A DNA stretch of 42,380 bases from RGIG2041 sp045537695. GTDB taxonomy: Bacteria; Bacillota; Clostridia; UBA1381; UMGS1253. Both the position numbers and the translations under genes were made by a program. Below, in pieces: positions 41,205 to 42,380 of this stretch. The first letter of the stretch is position 1. The number at the start of each line of letters is the position of its first letter. The stretch spans positions 1 to 42,380 of the forward strand of contig JAZSQB010000076.1 of the NCBI GenBank assembly GCA_045537695.1. Reading direction: 5' to 3'. Under the pieces are notes generated by a model, which saw only the letters and a program-made list of their open reading frames with translations, was not told the DNA's origin and did not search any database.

Positions 41205-42380
41205 ATGAGTAATGAAGTAATCAATGCGGCAGAAGAGCTAAAAACCCTTCGCCACACCGCATCCCATATTATGGCGCAGGCTGTAAAGCGTTTGTTCCCA
41301 AGCGTGAAGCTTGCCATTGGTCCGGCGATTGACACGGGCTTTTACTATGACTTTGATACCGACAAGGCATTTACACCGGAGGATTTGGAAGCAATCGAAG
41401 CGGAAATGAAGAAGATTGTAAAAGAAAACCTCAAGGTAGAACGTTTTGAGCTTGATCGTGCGGCTGCGCTGGAACTTATGAAGGACGAGCCGTACAAGAC
41501 GGAGCTTATCAACGAACTGCCGGAAGGGGAGACAATCTCTTTCTACAAGCAGGGCGAGTTTACCGACCTTTGCGCAGGTCCGCATATGAACTACACCAGT
41601 AAAGTAAAGGCATATAAGCTTTTGAGCGCAACCGGTGCTTACTGGCGCGGTAATGAGAAAAACAAGATGCTGCAGCGTATCTATGGTACGGCATTTAAGA
41701 CAAAGGATGAACTGGAAGCGCATCTTACACAGATGGAAGAAGCAAAGAAACGCGACCATAATAAGCTCGGCAGAGAGCTTGAAATCTTCACAACCTCTGA
41801 GCTCATCGGTCAGGGTCTTCCAATTCTTCTGCCGAAGGGCGCAAAAATTATTCAGATTCTCCAGCGCTTCGTAGAAGATACAGAGTATGCACATGGCTGG
41901 CTCCCGACAAAGACGCCGTACATGGCAAAGAGTGATTTATATAAGCTCTCCGGTCACTGGGATCACTATCAGGACGGTATGTTTGTGATGGGTGACGAGA
42001 AGGTGGACAAGGAAGTGTTTGCGCTCCGCCCGATGACCTGCCCGTTCCAGTATCAGGCATACTTAAACCGCGGCCGCTCCTACAGAGATTTGCCGCTCCG
42101 TTATAACGAGACTTCCACACTCTTCAGAAATGAGGCATCCGGCGAAATGCACGGACTTATCCGTGTGCGCCAGTTCACGATTTCCGAAGGTCACCTGATG
42201 TGTACACCGGAACAGCTCGAAGCAGAATTCAAGGGCTGTCTGGAAATGGCAATCTATATGCTCAAGACACTTGGTTTGTACGAAGACGTTTCCTACCGTT
42301 TCTCCCAGTGGGATCCGGAAGATAAGGAAAAATATATCGGCACACCGGAGCAGTGGGATGAGGCACAGGGCGTGATGAAA
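41205..42380 (+). CDS. thrS: Threonyl-tRNA synthetase without TGS domain (3' cut by window end)
   Basis: 392 codons are visible and the gene continues beyond the window. The ATG has GAAGGA at good spacing; an in-frame TAG at 41184 and the promoter position rule out a longer N-terminus. The protein therefore begins directly with the editing domain: LRHTASHIMAQAVKRLFP (HxxxH motif) and DLCAGPHM, the Cys-x-Gly-Pro-His part of the editing site. The roughly 60-residue TGS domain found at the front of E. coli ThrRS is missing. The class II core follows: MTCPFQYQAYLNRGRSYRDLPLRYNE and LFRNEASGEMHGLIRVRQFT (motif 2). The C-terminal anticodon domain lies outside the window. Confidence 0.95.
   Translation, partial: MSNEVINAAEELKTLRHTASHIMAQAVKRLFPSVKLAIGPAIDTGFYYDFDTDKAFTPEDLEAIEAEMKKIVKENLKVERFELDRAAALELMKDEPYKTELINELPEGETISFYKQGEFTDLCAGPHMNYTSKVKAYKLLSATGAYWRGNEKNKMLQRIYGTAFKTKDELEAHLTQMEEAKKRDHNKLGRELEIFTTSELIGQGLPILLPKGAKIIQILQRFVEDTEYAHGWLPTKTPYMAKSDLYKLSGHWDHYQDGMFVMGDEKVDKEVFALRPMTCPFQYQAYLNRGRSYRDLPLRYNETSTLFRNEASGEMHGLIRVRQFTISEGHLMCTPEQLEAEFKGCLEMAIYMLKTLGLYEDVSYRFSQWDPEDKEKYIGTPEQWDEAQGVMK

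Noticed and set aside
41238..41894. 218-codon minus-strand frame opposite thrS
   Set aside because: thrS is unmistakable on the plus strand; the reverse frame has no recognisable domain.

Overview
The window is chromosomal DNA from a Gram-positive, anaerobic, spore-forming member of the Clostridia, most likely an Oscillospiraceae/Ruminococcaceae-type gut bacterium. Evidence for this is the [FeFe] hydrogenase operon, NfnAB, Pta-AckA, the sporulation genes sigH, spoIIGA-sigE-sigG and spoVAC, LexA-type SOS control, a pheST T-box, strong Shine-Dalgarno sequences and sigma-A promoters of the TTGACA-17-TATAAT type. Almost everything is core genome. The exception is an AT-rich accessory island at about 39.2-41.1 kb.

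Layout. 1-3.2 kb: end of a NuoF/HydB-like subunit and HydA of an electron-bifurcating-type hydrogenase. 3.3-9.1 kb: a tiny Cys-rich protein divergent from lexA, then mscL, sigH, a zinc-ribbon protein, a TrmH-family methyltransferase, a VOC protein, upp and apbE. 9.3-15.8 kb (minus strand): FMN reductase-like protein, clpE, a 47-aa protein, sigG, sigE, spoIIGA and a LUD protein. 16-18.2 kb: nfnAB. 18.5-20.8 kb (minus): pta-ackA, divergent from tmcAL. 22.2-24.4 kb: amino-acid ABC transporter. 24.6-25.4 kb (minus): AraC regulator. 25.5-32.0 kb: rplU-rpmA, obg, yhbY, nadD-yqeK fusion, rsfS, leuS. 32.1-33.7 kb: spoVAC divergent from a D-lactate dehydrogenase. 33.8-39.2 kb (minus): ireB, pheT, pheS with T-box, and a methionine gamma-lyase-like enzyme. 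39.2-41.1 kb: accessory island. 41.2 kb to the end: thrS, cut by the window edge.

The metabolic genes fit together. Hydrogenase and NfnAB balance ferredoxin and NAD(P)H. Pta-AckA yields acetate and ATP, and D-lactate dehydrogenase removes pyruvate and NADH. TmcAL, which uses acetate to modify tRNA, sits back to back with pta-ackA.

The most unusual material is in the island. First, a frameshifted DUF559 (Vsr-like nuclease fold) gene is bracketed by inverted copies of a roughly 50-bp structured repeat; the repeat itself supplies the gene's ribosome binding site. Three repeat copies share their flanks but carry different, compensated inner hairpins. Second, just downstream is an apparently self-contained, undescribed structured RNA of about 210 nt: promoter, 15-bp closing helix, nested helices, a candidate 9-11 bp pseudoknot and an intrinsic terminator. 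Third, a small membrane protein follows, disrupted at an A7 tract. Elsewhere, a 125-bp palindromic element with perfect 19-bp arms lies between rpmA and obg, and a consensus promoter fires straight into a terminator beside ireB.
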